From: an uncultured Pelagibacteraceae bacterium
GTDB taxonomy: Bacteria; Pseudomonadota; Alphaproteobacteria; Pelagibacterales; Pelagibacteraceae
DNA length: 64,000 nucleotides
Reading direction: 5' to 3'
Assembly: GCA_902630945.1 (NCBI GenBank)
Contig: CACOWV010000001.1
Location: 16,196-80,195, forward strand
The notes below the pieces were generated by a model. That model was not told where the DNA came from, did not search any database, and worked only from the letters and a program-made list of their open reading frames with translations. Shown here one piece after another: positions 1 through 8,311 of the stretch. The position numbers and the translations under genes are program-made. Within the stretch, counting starts at the first letter, position 1. Each line of letters opens with the position of its first letter.

Positions 1-42
1 GGTTCAAGTATTTTGATGGAAATAATTGATTACCCAGTATAA
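1..42 (+). CDS. possible 3' end of an upstream gene (partial)
   Basis: Frame 1 is open from the window edge and stops at TAA after 13 codons (ending IIDYPV). It lies on the same strand as the next gene, with a 40-nt gap. A stretch this short could be open by chance, so the call rests mainly on the expectation that a compact genome has a gene here. No family can be assigned. Confidence 0.3.
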   Translation, partial: GSSILMEIIDYPV

Positions 43-82
43 AAAATAACTTCATAGTTAAATATAACGAATAAAATTTTTT

Positions 83-793
83 ATGTCAGAAAAATATCTT
101 ATTTTTGGTGCGACAGGTTCAATCGGATCTAGTTTAGCTGAACAATTGGTAAACTCAGGAAATTCTGTTCATTTAGTTGGAAGAAATGAAAATGAAACAA
201 AAAGTATTTCAGAAAAACTTGGTTGTACTTTTACTATTGCCGATGTTTTAGAAGATGGATTTATTGAAAAGGTTAAAAATGACATTTCAGATATAAAAGG
301 TGTTGCTTATTGTGTTGGTTCAATAGATTTAAAACCATTGAGAATGGTGAGTGAAAATGATTTTAATAAATGTATGAAATTAAATCTCTATTCGGCAGTT
401 GAAGTTATTAAAGGTTATCAAGAAAGTTTAAAAAAAAATAAAGGTTCGGTAGTTTTATTCTCTACAGTAGCAGCACAAAGAGGATTTACTAATCATGCGA
501 TAATCGCTTCGGCTAAAGCCGCTGTTGAGGGATTAACTGTTTCATTAGCAGCTGAATTTGCTCCAAATATTAGAGTTAATTGTATTGCACCAAGTTTAAC
601 TAATTCAAAGATTGCGGAACCAATGTTGAAAAATAAAGCATTAGCAGATGGAATAGCAAAAGCTCATCCTTTAAAAAGATTGGGTGAAGGAAAAGACTCA
701 GCCTCTCTTGCAAAATTTCTTATTACTGATGACAGCTCTTGGGTTACTGGTCAAATTATTGCTGTAGATGGAGGAAGATCAAAATTATCTTAA
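83..793 (+). CDS. SDR-family protein lacking the catalytic tyrosine
   Basis: This is a Rossmann-fold short-chain dehydrogenase/reductase of usual length (236 aa). The N-terminal dinucleotide-binding loop reads GATGSIGS (residues 9-16). The C-terminal RVNCIAPS and WVTGQIIAVDGG blocks are typical of classical SDRs. The active site is unusual: the YxxxK motif appears as IASAK, so the tyrosine is Ile141 while Lys145 is kept, and the NAG motif is replaced by CVGS. The fold and NAD(P) binding are therefore well supported, but ordinary ketoreductase chemistry is doubtful. It starts a plus-strand run with the ABM protein (6-nt gap), suggesting co-transcription. The substrate is unknown. Confidence 0.85.
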   Translation: MSEKYLIFGATGSIGSSLAEQLVNSGNSVHLVGRNENETKSISEKLGCTFTIADVLEDGFIEKVKNDISDIKGVAYCVGSIDLKPLRMVSENDFNKCMKLNLYSAVEVIKGYQESLKKNKGSVVLFSTVAAQRGFTNHAIIASAKAAVEGLTVSLAAEFAPNIRVNCIAPSLTNSKIAEPMLKNKALADGIAKAHPLKRLGEGKDSASLAKFLITDDSSWVTGQIIAVDGGRSKLS

Positions 794-799
794 AAAATT

Positions 800-1102
800 A
801 TGTATATTGCAATGAATAGATTTAAAATTGTTCTTGGTAAAGAAAAAGAGTTTGAAGATGTTTGGAAAAATAGAGATACGCATCTTGATGGTGTAAAGGG
901 ATTTAAGAATTTTAATTTGATTAAAGGTGACACTAATAAAGAATATTCTCTTTATTCATCTCATAGCACATGGGAGTCTAAGGAAGATTTTATAAATTGG
1001 ACCAAATCAGAAGCATTTAGACTAGCTCATAAAAACGCAGCACAGCATAGAGATTTATATTTAGGACCACCAGACTTTGAAGGCTTTGACGTAGTTTTCT
1101 AG
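800..1102 (+). CDS. antibiotic biosynthesis monooxygenase (ABM) domain protein
   Basis: The protein is 100 aa and fits the single-domain ABM/HmoA-type dimeric ferredoxin-like fold. It opens with a beta strand (YIAMNRFKIVLGKE), has a central YSLYSSHSTWESKEDFINW block, and then SEAFRLAHKNA, which resembles the WxSxexFxxWxxSexFrxaH pattern of heme-degrading or quinol monooxygenase relatives. Family members act as small cofactor-free or heme-binding oxygenases, but the substrate cannot be read here. It sits 6 nt after the SDR gene and 5 nt before the sugar dehydrogenase-like gene, so it is probably in the same transcript. Confidence 0.75.
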   Translation: MYIAMNRFKIVLGKEKEFEDVWKNRDTHLDGVKGFKNFNLIKGDTNKEYSLYSSHSTWESKEDFINWTKSEAFRLAHKNAAQHRDLYLGPPDFEGFDVVF

Positions 1103-1107
1103 TTAAT

Positions 1108-2166
1108 ATGAAAATTCTTTTCATATTATTGATCTTCGTTTTTCCAAATTTGGCAAATGCAAAAAATTTTGATTTTAAAAAAATTGTAGATCTAAAAGAT
1201 CCATGGGGATCAACTTTCATTGATGAAAATAATATACTCATCACTGAAAAAAGTGGGTTTATAAAATTAGTAAATATAAATAATAAAAATATAGATCTAA
1301 TCAACCATAACTTAAACTTTCTTGAACACGGTCAAGGTGGTCTCCTAGATATTCTTTTTAAAGATAATTTTGTTTATATATCTTACTCAGAGAATAGAGG
1401 TGACTGGAAAACTAGCACTTCGATTGCGAAAGCAACATTTAATAATAAAAATTTAACTTTTAAAAATATTTTTCAAGCAAATCCACCAATAGATTCTGGT
1501 TATCATTTTGGGTCTAGATTGGCGATCAAAGACAATTATCTTTTTGCATCAGCTGGTGAGAGAGGCCAAGGAATGATTGCGCAAGATCCAACAAAACATC
1601 CTGGAAGTATTATTAGAATTAATCTAGATGGTAGCATTCCTAAAGATAATCCAAAATTTAATGATAAACCTGATTGGTTACCAGAAATTTTCCAAATAGG
1701 AATTAGAAATCCTCAGGGCCTTGTACTTTCACCATTCGATGGCAAAATTTATATGAGTAATCATGGGGCAAGAGGTGGTGATTGGTTTGGTGAAGCAAAA
1801 AAAGGTGAAAATTATGGTTGGAAAATTTTAGGATGGGGAGGAACCAATTATTCTGGTATACCTATTGGTCCTAAATGGAAACCAGGTTTTACTAAAGCTA
1901 TACATTATTGGGTTCCTTCAATCGCCACGAGCGCAATTACTATTTATAAAGGGGAGGAATTTAGTGAGTGGAATGGACACGCTTTAGTAACTTCACTTAA
2001 AGATAAATCTCTCAGGAAATTGATTTTTGACGATTTAACTAATGTTAAAGAAGATATTATTTTCAAAAATGAAATTGGAAGAATAAGGGATATACAAGTA
2101 CACCCAAATAGTGGAAAAATATTTTTTTTAGCGGGAGATAGTTTGTGGTTAATGGAAAAAAATTAA
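1108..2166 (+). CDS. PQQ-dependent sugar dehydrogenase-like beta-propeller, exported
   Basis: This 352-aa protein has a clear Sec signal peptide (MKILFILLIFVFPNLANA) followed by a glucose/sorbosone dehydrogenase-type propeller. Recognisable blocks are GGLLDILF, YHFGSRLAIKDNYLFASAGERG, the IGIRNPQGLVLSPFDGKIYMSNHG block and GENYGWKILGWGG, matching the YliI/Asd family. Relatives oxidise aldose sugars in the periplasm with pyrroloquinoline quinone, but many members have unproven substrates. No PQQ synthesis genes are visible in this window. Its 3' end overlaps the next gene by 22 nt. Confidence 0.85.
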   Translation: MKILFILLIFVFPNLANAKNFDFKKIVDLKDPWGSTFIDENNILITEKSGFIKLVNINNKNIDLINHNLNFLEHGQGGLLDILFKDNFVYISYSENRGDWKTSTSIAKATFNNKNLTFKNIFQANPPIDSGYHFGSRLAIKDNYLFASAGERGQGMIAQDPTKHPGSIIRINLDGSIPKDNPKFNDKPDWLPEIFQIGIRNPQGLVLSPFDGKIYMSNHGARGGDWFGEAKKGENYGWKILGWGGTNYSGIPIGPKWKPGFTKAIHYWVPSIATSAITIYKGEEFSEWNGHALVTSLKDKSLRKLIFDDLTNVKEDIIFKNEIGRIRDIQVHPNSGKIFFLAGDSLWLMEKN

Positions 2167-3218
2167 TCTATAGTTTATTTATTTTAATTGGAATTATTTT
2201 TTATAATTGTTTAAGTATTGCAATGGAAAAAACTTATCATCATTTACCAGATGGAACATTTAGAAATCCAGAGGGTTCACCAAAAAGAGACCCTAATGTG
2301 AAATGGTCTTACAAAATATTTAATCAAGAAAAAAAGAAACTTGATATGACTGTGCCAAAAGAACATGTCGTAGAGAAAGGGAAAGTTTTAGAAAACCTAA
2401 AAAAATATCAAGAGGATGATTATGTGGCTTGGATAGGACATGCTACATTTTTGATTAAGCTAGGTGAAACCACAATAATTACAGATCCTGTTTTTTCTAA
2501 AAATGCTGGACCTTTAATATTTGGTCCAAAAAGGTTTACAGAACCAGCATTAACACTTAAAGAAATTCCAAACATAGATTTATTTTTACTTACTCATAAT
2601 CATTATGATCACCAAGATATGTCTACAATTAGAAATTTTCCTTACAAAAATGCTAAAGTTTTACTTCCCTTAAAGCTAGGAAAATATTTTACAAGATATA
2701 AAGATGTAAATGAAATGGATTGGTACGATGAAATTAAAATAAAAGATAATCTCAAGGTTACTTTTTTACCTGCAGTCCACTGGTCTAAAAGAAGTCTAAC
2801 AGATACTAATAAAACTTTGTGGGGAAATTTTTTAATTGAATATAATGGAAAAAAAATTTTTTTTAGTTGTGATACAGGAGTTGGAAATATCTATAAAAAT
2901 ATAGGAAACAAATATGGTCCGATTGATCTGACATTTATTAACATTGGTGCTTATAATTTTTATCCAATAATGCCTTACAAAGATAAATCAGTTTATCATA
3001 CAAATCCAGAGGAAGCATTACAAGTTGCTAGAGATTTAAAAAGTAAAAAGGTAATCGGAATGCATTGGGGAACTTTTGTTCTTTCATTAGAACCTATAAT
3101 GGAACCACCAATAAGATTTAAGGCTAATGCTGATAAATATGGATATAAAAAAGAAGATGTAATTATCTATCGCATAGGAGAGTTTGACTCTTTGAAAAAA
3201 TTATTGAATTATAATTAA
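2145..3218 (+). CDS. MBL-fold metallohydrolase (UlaG/NAPE-PLD-like)
   Basis: This 357-aa metallo-beta-lactamase-fold protein has the metal-binding signature LLTHNHYDHQD (HxHxDH), a downstream SCDTGVG aspartate, and a final HWGTF histidine. The DDYVAWIGHATFLIKLG entry and ITDPVFS block resemble the UlaG/NAPE-PLD subgroup, which cleaves phosphodiester or lactone bonds. The start is GTG, 22 nt inside the previous gene, and adds a hydrophobic leader (LIYSLFILIGIIFYNCLSIA) suggesting export or membrane anchoring. An ATG at 2223 would give a cytoplasmic form. The stop shares a TTAA with the convergent SHOCT gene. Confidence 0.85.
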   Translation: MVNGKKLIYSLFILIGIIFYNCLSIAMEKTYHHLPDGTFRNPEGSPKRDPNVKWSYKIFNQEKKKLDMTVPKEHVVEKGKVLENLKKYQEDDYVAWIGHATFLIKLGETTIITDPVFSKNAGPLIFGPKRFTEPALTLKEIPNIDLFLLTHNHYDHQDMSTIRNFPYKNAKVLLPLKLGKYFTRYKDVNEMDWYDEIKIKDNLKVTFLPAVHWSKRSLTDTNKTLWGNFLIEYNGKKIFFSCDTGVGNIYKNIGNKYGPIDLTFINIGAYNFYPIMPYKDKSVYHTNPEEALQVARDLKSKKVIGMHWGTFVLSLEPIMEPPIRFKANADKYGYKKEDVIIYRIGEFDSLKKLLNYN

Positions 3219-3481
3219 TCCTCTAAAATTTTCTTTTTTGCTTTTTCGAATTCCTCTTGTGTAAGAATACCTTCGTTGAGAAGTTTATTTAGTTTTTCTA
3301 TCTCATCACTTAAATCTTTTTTTTCATCTAAGGAATAATCGACTTGATCTGTATCAGTTTCTAAGTCTGAGTTCTTATTTTCTTTTTTTGCACTCATACC
3401 ATTCATTATAGCGTTGCCACCTAAGTATAAAACAAATGCTAATATAGGTACTACTAATCCAAAAAAAATTATTTTTTCCAT
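3215..3481 (-). CDS. small membrane protein with C-terminal SHOCT-like domain
   Basis: This 88-aa protein has one N-terminal transmembrane helix (about residues 4-26), a charged linker, and a C-terminal amphipathic hairpin (EIEKLNKLLNEGILTQEEFEKAKKKIL) that fits the short C-terminal (SHOCT) domain. SHOCT domains are oligomerisation-type helices at the ends of many bacterial membrane proteins. It lies 3 nt downstream of another small membrane-protein gene on the same strand, so the two are probably co-transcribed. The function is unknown. Confidence 0.75.
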   Translation of the reverse strand: MEKIIFFGLVVPILAFVLYLGGNAIMNGMSAKKENKNSDLETDTDQVDYSLDEKKDLSDEIEKLNKLLNEGILTQEEFEKAKKKILED

Positions 3482-3484
3482 AAA

Positions 3485-3688
3485 TTATTCCTCATCTTCC
3501 TCTCTCCAATTTTTCTCATACATTAACCAAGCTGCAAATATGACAGAAAACGTTCCAACTATCATACCATAATCAAATCCAGTTTGCTGGTCATATAGAT
3601 ACCAGCCTAATTGTGTTGCCCCGATAGGAGGCACCGTTAGTATAAGCATAAGAATAGCTATTCTATAAGGATATTTTGGTTTTTTCAT
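3485..3688 (-). CDS. small two-helix membrane protein, unknown function
   Basis: This 67-aa protein has a basic N-terminus (MKKPKYPYR), two predicted membrane helices (about residues 9-32 and 39-57) and an acidic tail (NWREEDEE). I do not recognise a named family. It is 3 nt upstream of the SHOCT-like gene and follows a gap after the FkbM gene, so the pair may be its own transcription unit. The coding call is supported by compact spacing and a plausible membrane topology. Confidence 0.65.
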   Translation of the reverse strand: MKKPKYPYRIAILMLILTVPPIGATQLGWYLYDQQTGFDYGMIVGTFSVIFAAWLMYEKNWREEDEE

Positions 3689-3718
3689 ATTAATACCTTA
3701 TCAATATTAATATTTAGT

Positions 3719-4396
3719 TTAAGCCCTAGAACTAAAGATGTGACTAAATACACCTGACCAAACTAAATCGTATTTGTAATTCGTTAAATATTTAAAAATC
3801 TCGCTTTTAGAAATTTCTTTTTCGTGTATTTCAACACAAATTAATTTTGGCTTAAATTTTTCTATTGAAAATCCTTCGAGTACTTTTAAGTCTGCTCCCT
3901 CGACATCTATATCTAATAAATCTATATTAGTATTATCTAATTTCGTTTTTTTTAAAACAGTATCAAGTGTGAAAGAGTTAATTTTTGACTTTTGAATATT
4001 GCCTTGAAACACTTTTTCAGCCTGAGATTTTTCTATAGTGCTAATCTGACTTAATTTTTTTTGAAAATACATGTCTATAACTTCATCTTTATTTGATACA
4101 GCAAAGTTATAGTTGAAATCATTTGGTCTTAAATGGTTAAATAAATCTATCGAAAATTCATGTATGTCTATATTAATTCCTTCCCACCCTTTTTTATGAA
4201 GTAAATAAGTATTATTTCTATGAATTGGATGGTAACAGCCAACATCAACATAAAATCCGTATTTCTTATTTTTAAAAAAATTTTTTATAAATAAATCTTC
4301 TCCATCCATTGAGTAAGATTTTCTACTCAAAAAAAATTTATGCTTAAAATATATATTATGAATTATATGAATTTTTTTTTTAATTTTTTTGATCAT
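3719..4396 (-). CDS. FkbM-family SAM-dependent methyltransferase
   Basis: This 225-aa protein carries the FkbM signature: GFYVDVGCYHPIHRNNTYLLHKKGW forms the SAM-binding region near residue 50, and LLDIDVEGADLKVLEGF provides the DxEGxE-like block near residue 165. It ends with ICVEIHEKE. Family members usually O-methylate sugars of surface glycans or secondary metabolites. The N-terminus is rich in Lys and aromatic residues, with no signal peptide. It follows folD on the same strand with a 14-nt gap. The link to C1 metabolism through folD is only positional. Confidence 0.85.
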   Translation of the reverse strand: MIKKIKKKIHIIHNIYFKHKFFLSRKSYSMDGEDLFIKNFFKNKKYGFYVDVGCYHPIHRNNTYLLHKKGWEGINIDIHEFSIDLFNHLRPNDFNYNFAVSNKDEVIDMYFQKKLSQISTIEKSQAEKVFQGNIQKSKINSFTLDTVLKKTKLDNTNIDLLDIDVEGADLKVLEGFSIEKFKPKLICVEIHEKEISKSEIFKYLTNYKYDLVWSGVFSHIFSSRA

Positions 4397-4410
4397 AAAA
4401 GTATGGACTT

Positions 4411-5256
4411 TTATTTTTGTGATCTTTTAAAACATTCTATTGTATTTTTTAATAAACATGCAATTGTCATAGGGCCCACTCCTCCGGGAACAGGAGTCAA
4501 AGCTTTTGCATTTTTTGAAACTTCTTTAAAATCTACATCACCAACTATCCCTTTTTCTGTTTTATTAATTCCAACATCAATTACTATTGCGTCTTTTTTA
4601 ACCCAGTCACCTTTAACTAGTTCGGGAATACCAACTGCCGCAACAATAATATCTGCCTCTAAACATTCTGATTTTAGATCTTTAGTTTTGGAATGTGTTA
4701 TTGTTACAGTGCAGTTTTCTTTTAGAAGAAGTTGTGTCATTGGCTTACCATTTAAATTTGACCTTCCAACCACAACAGCATTTTTACCACTTAAATTTGG
4801 TTCAATTTTTTTTATTAGTAAATAGCATCCTAATGGTGTACATGGCACAGAACTTTCATATCCAGAAGATAAATTGCCGACATTCATTGGATGAAAACCA
4901 TCAACATCTTTTGATGGATCAATGGTTTCAATTACTCTTTTTTTATCAATGTGTTTAGGTAATGGTAACTGAACTAATATTCCAGATACTGAATTGTCAG
5001 TATTGAGCTCCATAATTTTATTAAGAACCTCTTTTTCATCAACTGTCTCCGGATATCTTATTACTTCTGATTTTAATCCTACCTCATTTGCTGATTTTTC
5101 CTTGTTACGTACATAAATTTGACTAGGTGTAAGGTCTCCTATTAAAATAACTGTAAGACCTGGAACTTTATTATATTTTGCTTTTAAATCTGAAACTTCT
5201 TTCTTTAAACCTTCTCTTAATAATGCCGCTTCTTTTTTACCGTCAATTAGTATCAT
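4411..5256 (-). CDS. folD: bifunctional methylenetetrahydrofolate dehydrogenase/cyclohydrolase FolD
   Basis: The 281-aa length fits FolD, which interconverts 5,10-methylene-THF, methenyl-THF and 10-formyl-THF in the cytosol. Diagnostic blocks are SQIYVRNKEKSANEVG with the catalytic-type lysine, GILVQLPLPKHID, DVDGFHPMNVG, the NADP loop VVGRSNLNGKPM, and the C-terminal TPVPGGVGPMTIACL. The 10-formyl-THF product would feed purine synthesis, including PurH elsewhere in this window. It lies between yggT (6 nt) and the FkbM gene on the minus strand. Confidence 0.97.
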   Translation of the reverse strand: MILIDGKKEAALLREGLKKEVSDLKAKYNKVPGLTVILIGDLTPSQIYVRNKEKSANEVGLKSEVIRYPETVDEKEVLNKIMELNTDNSVSGILVQLPLPKHIDKKRVIETIDPSKDVDGFHPMNVGNLSSGYESSVPCTPLGCYLLIKKIEPNLSGKNAVVVGRSNLNGKPMTQLLLKENCTVTITHSKTKDLKSECLEADIIVAAVGIPELVKGDWVKKDAIVIDVGINKTEKGIVGDVDFKEVSKNAKALTPVPGGVGPMTIACLLKNTIECFKRSQK

Positions 5257-5262
5257 AAAATT

Positions 5263-5553
5263 TTAGAATATTATTGGTGCAATGTAGAGTTTCATACACA
5301 TTTCTATAAACCAAATCAATAGAAGTAAAATTATTGGTGATATGTCTAAAGAACCCAAATTTGGTAAAAAACGTCTAATTCTATTTAAAAAAGGATCAGT
5401 CAATCGATAAGTCAATTCTAATATTGAATAAACAAATCTATTTTGAGTATTTAACACGTTAAATGCTATTAACCAACTAATTAATACATTGGCTATAACG
5501 ACATACGAGTAGAGTTTTAAAATCTGTAATACTAGATAGAAAATAGCAATCAT
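5263..5553 (-). CDS. YggT-family membrane protein
   Basis: This 96-aa integral membrane protein has two hydrophobic segments flanking a conserved hairpin, TYRLTDPFLNRIRRFLPNLGSLDISPIILLLLIW. This is the YggT signature (xDPxLxPIRRxxPxxGxxDxSPxxxxL). YggT proteins are linked to osmotic tolerance or cell-division membrane functions, but the mechanism is not settled. The ATG overlaps the stop of mscS by ATGA, implying translational coupling, and folD follows 6 nt downstream. Confidence 0.9.
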   Translation of the reverse strand: MIAIFYLVLQILKLYSYVVIANVLISWLIAFNVLNTQNRFVYSILELTYRLTDPFLNRIRRFLPNLGSLDISPIILLLLIWFIEMCMKLYIAPIIF

Positions 5554-6635
5554 TTTTTTTCAATGTAAATAGACTGGCTTGGAAAAGCAAATGAGGCATC
5601 ATTCTTTTCAACTATTTGTTTAATTTCTATTGCCAAACGTTCTTTTACTGATAACCATTCATTCCAACTATCAGTTTTAGTAAAACAGCGAACATACATA
5701 TCTATTGAACTATCAGAAAATTTATCAACTCTAACTGCCAATCCTATAGTTGTATTAAAATCCTCACTTTTATTTATGTGACTTTCAATTTCATTTCTTA
5801 TAGTTTTTAATTGTTCTACTGTAGTATCGTATTGAAGAGTTATAATCCAACTTATCAACCAATTAGATGTTTCACTTATATTTATGACAGCATTTTCTGC
5901 AAATTGAAAATTTGGAATAATTGCTAATGATTTATCAAATTTTCTAATTGTTGTAGATCTGAAACCAATTTTTTCAACTATACCTTCAATTATACCATCA
6001 ACTAATATCCAGTCTCCAATTTTAAATCTTTTTTCAACAAGCACTAAAATTCCTGAAATTAAATTTTTAAATAAATCTTGAGCACCTAATGCAACAGCTA
6101 CTCCAAATAATCCAAGACCAGCAATAATAGGCCCAATTTTTATCCCCCATAATTCTAACACAGCTGCTAATCCCAAAATGAATATAAGAATCTTTAAAGA
6201 TTTAATTATCCAACCAATTAATTCCCGCGTTAAAAGTTTATCTAGGCCACTCAAAATATATGAAACTGGTTCAATGACTTGATGAATTACCCAAAAAATT
6301 AAGATTGTAATTAAAGTTCTATTGATTGTATCTACAACCTCACGCCCATCAGTAGAAAAAGTCATATAATAACTTGCTATAAAAAAACCTAACACGATTG
6401 GCAAAAATCTTGCAGGCCCTATAAGAGCATTTACAAAAGTATCATCTAATTTATTTGTTGTTCTCTTAGAGATAATTTCTAATTTTTTTATAATTAATTT
6501 ACTAATCAAGCCTCTAAAAATTAAAAAAATTAAAAATATTCCTATACCAATCAATATTTGAAAAATATCTACACCGAGAATTCCTTTATTCCATACAGAC
6601 AAAAATATATCTGAAAAATTATTTATTAATTCCAT
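5550..6635 (-). CDS. MscS-type mechanosensitive ion channel
   Basis: This inner-membrane small-conductance mechanosensitive channel (361 aa) has several N-terminal hydrophobic helices. The pore helix TM3 is rich in Gly and Ala (GPIIAGLGLFGVAVALGAQDLFKNLISG). It is followed by the beta domain entry FKIGDWILVDGIIEGIVEKIGFRSTTIR and a C-terminal alpha/beta domain. It would release solutes on hypo-osmotic shock. The ORF track begins at a TTG (6641) overlapping the hemD stop. I prefer the ATG at 6635, two codons later. The end overlaps yggT by 4 nt. Confidence 0.93.
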   Translation of the reverse strand: MELINNFSDIFLSVWNKGILGVDIFQILIGIGIFLIFLIFRGLISKLIIKKLEIISKRTTNKLDDTFVNALIGPARFLPIVLGFFIASYYMTFSTDGREVVDTINRTLITILIFWVIHQVIEPVSYILSGLDKLLTRELIGWIIKSLKILIFILGLAAVLELWGIKIGPIIAGLGLFGVAVALGAQDLFKNLISGILVLVEKRFKIGDWILVDGIIEGIVEKIGFRSTTIRKFDKSLAIIPNFQFAENAVINISETSNWLISWIITLQYDTTVEQLKTIRNEIESHINKSEDFNTTIGLAVRVDKFSDSSIDMYVRCFTKTDSWNEWLSVKERLAIEIKQIVEKNDASFAFPSQSIYIEKK

Positions 6636-6637
6636 AA

Positions 6638-7336
6638 TCAAATTTTATATAACAAAAACTCCTCTTCTCCAGGATTAAAAAGGAATATTTTTTTCCATTT
6701 AATTTCATTCAATATAGACGAAGTTTTTTCACCTATACACATTAAATTTGTGTTCATCCATATATTTTCTGTTTGATGAATTTTTATAAAATTCAAAAAA
6801 CTAGAAGCACTGTTTTGAGAATAAACATAAACTATATCCGGAATGTTCATTTTTAATTCCTTAACAAATTTTTCATTAGATATGTTATTATGACTTACTC
6901 TATAATTAATAATCCTTTTTACACTGAAACCCTCATTTAACAGCTGTTGGTCTAAATCAGAAGAAATTATTTCACCGCTTATATACAGCAATGTTTTATT
7001 TTCAGACACATAATTCTGTAAAATTAATTCTTTTAAATTTAAAACATTTCCTTCAGCAGCAATAGTATTATGAAAACCAACACTTCTAGCTTTTTGTTCA
7101 GTTATTTCACCAACACAAAAACACATAATATCTTTATCAACTTTATTTAAATCTAGATTTTTTACTGCATTTGCGCTTGTAAAAATAATTCCACCATAAT
7201 TAGAAAAGTTAATTTCCTCATAATTAATTTTTTCTATATTTAGTAATGGAAGATGAGAAACTTGATGACCTAATGATTTAAATCTTAAAATTGTTTCCAA
7301 ACAATCATCCAACTGTCTAGTTAATAAAATATGCAT
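6638..7336 (-). CDS. hemD: uroporphyrinogen-III synthase
   Basis: HemD (232 aa) cyclises hydroxymethylbilane to uroporphyrinogen III. Sequence conservation in this family is always weak. Recognisable parts are the N-terminal ILLTRQLDDC, IIFTSANAVKNL (the FTSxNAV motif), LLYISGEIISSDL, VYVYSQNSASSFLNFI, and the C-terminal CIGEKTSSIL. The position directly after hemC (1-nt gap) makes the assignment firm. It overlaps or abuts mscS downstream, so heme genes and the channel probably share a transcript. Confidence 0.93.
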   Translation of the reverse strand: MHILLTRQLDDCLETILRFKSLGHQVSHLPLLNIEKINYEEINFSNYGGIIFTSANAVKNLDLNKVDKDIMCFCVGEITEQKARSVGFHNTIAAEGNVLNLKELILQNYVSENKTLLYISGEIISSDLDQQLLNEGFSVKRIINYRVSHNNISNEKFVKELKMNIPDIVYVYSQNSASSFLNFIKIHQTENIWMNTNLMCIGEKTSSILNEIKWKKIFLFNPGEEEFLLYKI

Positions 7337-7337
7337 A

Positions 7338-8255
7338 TTATCTTTTATATGAATTGTTTGATTTAGTTTTTAAAATTTGACCAATTTCTTTCCCAATTTC
7401 TCTAAATTTTTCAATTCTTACATTTTTTTTTTCATAAAACCTTTTTGAACCGTCTAAAGAAAAAAGCTCAGCTTCAACAATAATATTATCTCCATCAATT
7501 ATAGAATGTGCACCTATTGCAGTTTCGCAATCTCCTTCTAAAACTTTTAAGATATTTCTCTCAGCATGTGCTCTTTTATAAGTTTCATCATGATTTATTT
7601 TTTTTAAAAGAGAAATTATCTCTAAATCATTTTCCCTACATTGGAGTGCAATTATACCTTGACCTGCACTTGGAATTATTTCTTCAGTTGAAAATATTTC
7701 AGTTATTTCATTTTCAAGTTGTAAATATTTTACTCCAGCTAAGGACAATATTATTGCATCATAATGGCCTTCATTTAATTTCTTTATTCTAGTGTCAACA
7801 TTGCCTCTTATAATTTTGCAATCAAGATCAGGTCTTAATTTTTTTATTTGAAATTCTCTTCTATATGAAGATGTTCCTACTATAGATTTTATATTCAATT
7901 CCTTTAATTTTTTTTTCTCTCTAGAAATCAAAATTTCTTTTGAATCATTTCTTTTTAAAAAACTATCAGTCATTAAGCCATTCGTCTCAATGGTTGGTAA
8001 ATCTTTTAGAGCATGAACTGCTATATCAATACTTTTCTCTTGAAGTTCTTTTTCTATGTTACTAGAGAATAAGCCTTTGCCACCAATTTCAGATATTCTT
8101 TCATCTTTCACTTGATCACCTATTGTGGTGATTGATTTAATAACTATTTCTTCATTGCTTAAAGATGTATTTTGCATAATAGCCTCTTTAGCTTTTTTTG
8201 CATAGAGTAATGCGAGTTTACTTCCTCTAGATCCTATTATTATTTTTTTTCTCAT
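7338..8255 (-). CDS. hemC: porphobilinogen deaminase (hydroxymethylbilane synthase)
   Basis: HemC (305 aa, normal length) polymerises four porphobilinogens. Visible blocks include IIGSRGSKLALLYA at the N-terminus, DIAVHALKDLPT, GTSSYRREFQIKKLRPDL, RGNVDTRIKKL, PSAGQGIIALQCR, and the dipyrromethane cofactor cysteine in LEGDCETAIGAH. The first gene of a minus-strand hemCD unit, it is divergent from tsaD across 56 bp, where both promoters must lie. Confidence 0.98.
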   Translation of the reverse strand: MRKKIIIGSRGSKLALLYAKKAKEAIMQNTSLSNEEIVIKSITTIGDQVKDERISEIGGKGLFSSNIEKELQEKSIDIAVHALKDLPTIETNGLMTDSFLKRNDSKEILISREKKKLKELNIKSIVGTSSYRREFQIKKLRPDLDCKIIRGNVDTRIKKLNEGHYDAIILSLAGVKYLQLENEITEIFSTEEIIPSAGQGIIALQCRENDLEIISLLKKINHDETYKRAHAERNILKVLEGDCETAIGAHSIIDGDNIIVEAELFSLDGSKRFYEKKNVRIEKFREIGKEIGQILKTKSNNSYKR

Positions 8256-8311
8256 TAATAAATTTATTTCTTTTTTGTTATGAGATTGTACAATTATTAA
8301 AAACTATTTGA

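Noticed and set aside
4340-4825. 161-codon plus-strand ORF across folD and FkbM
   Set aside because: Antisense to two well-supported genes, with no motif.
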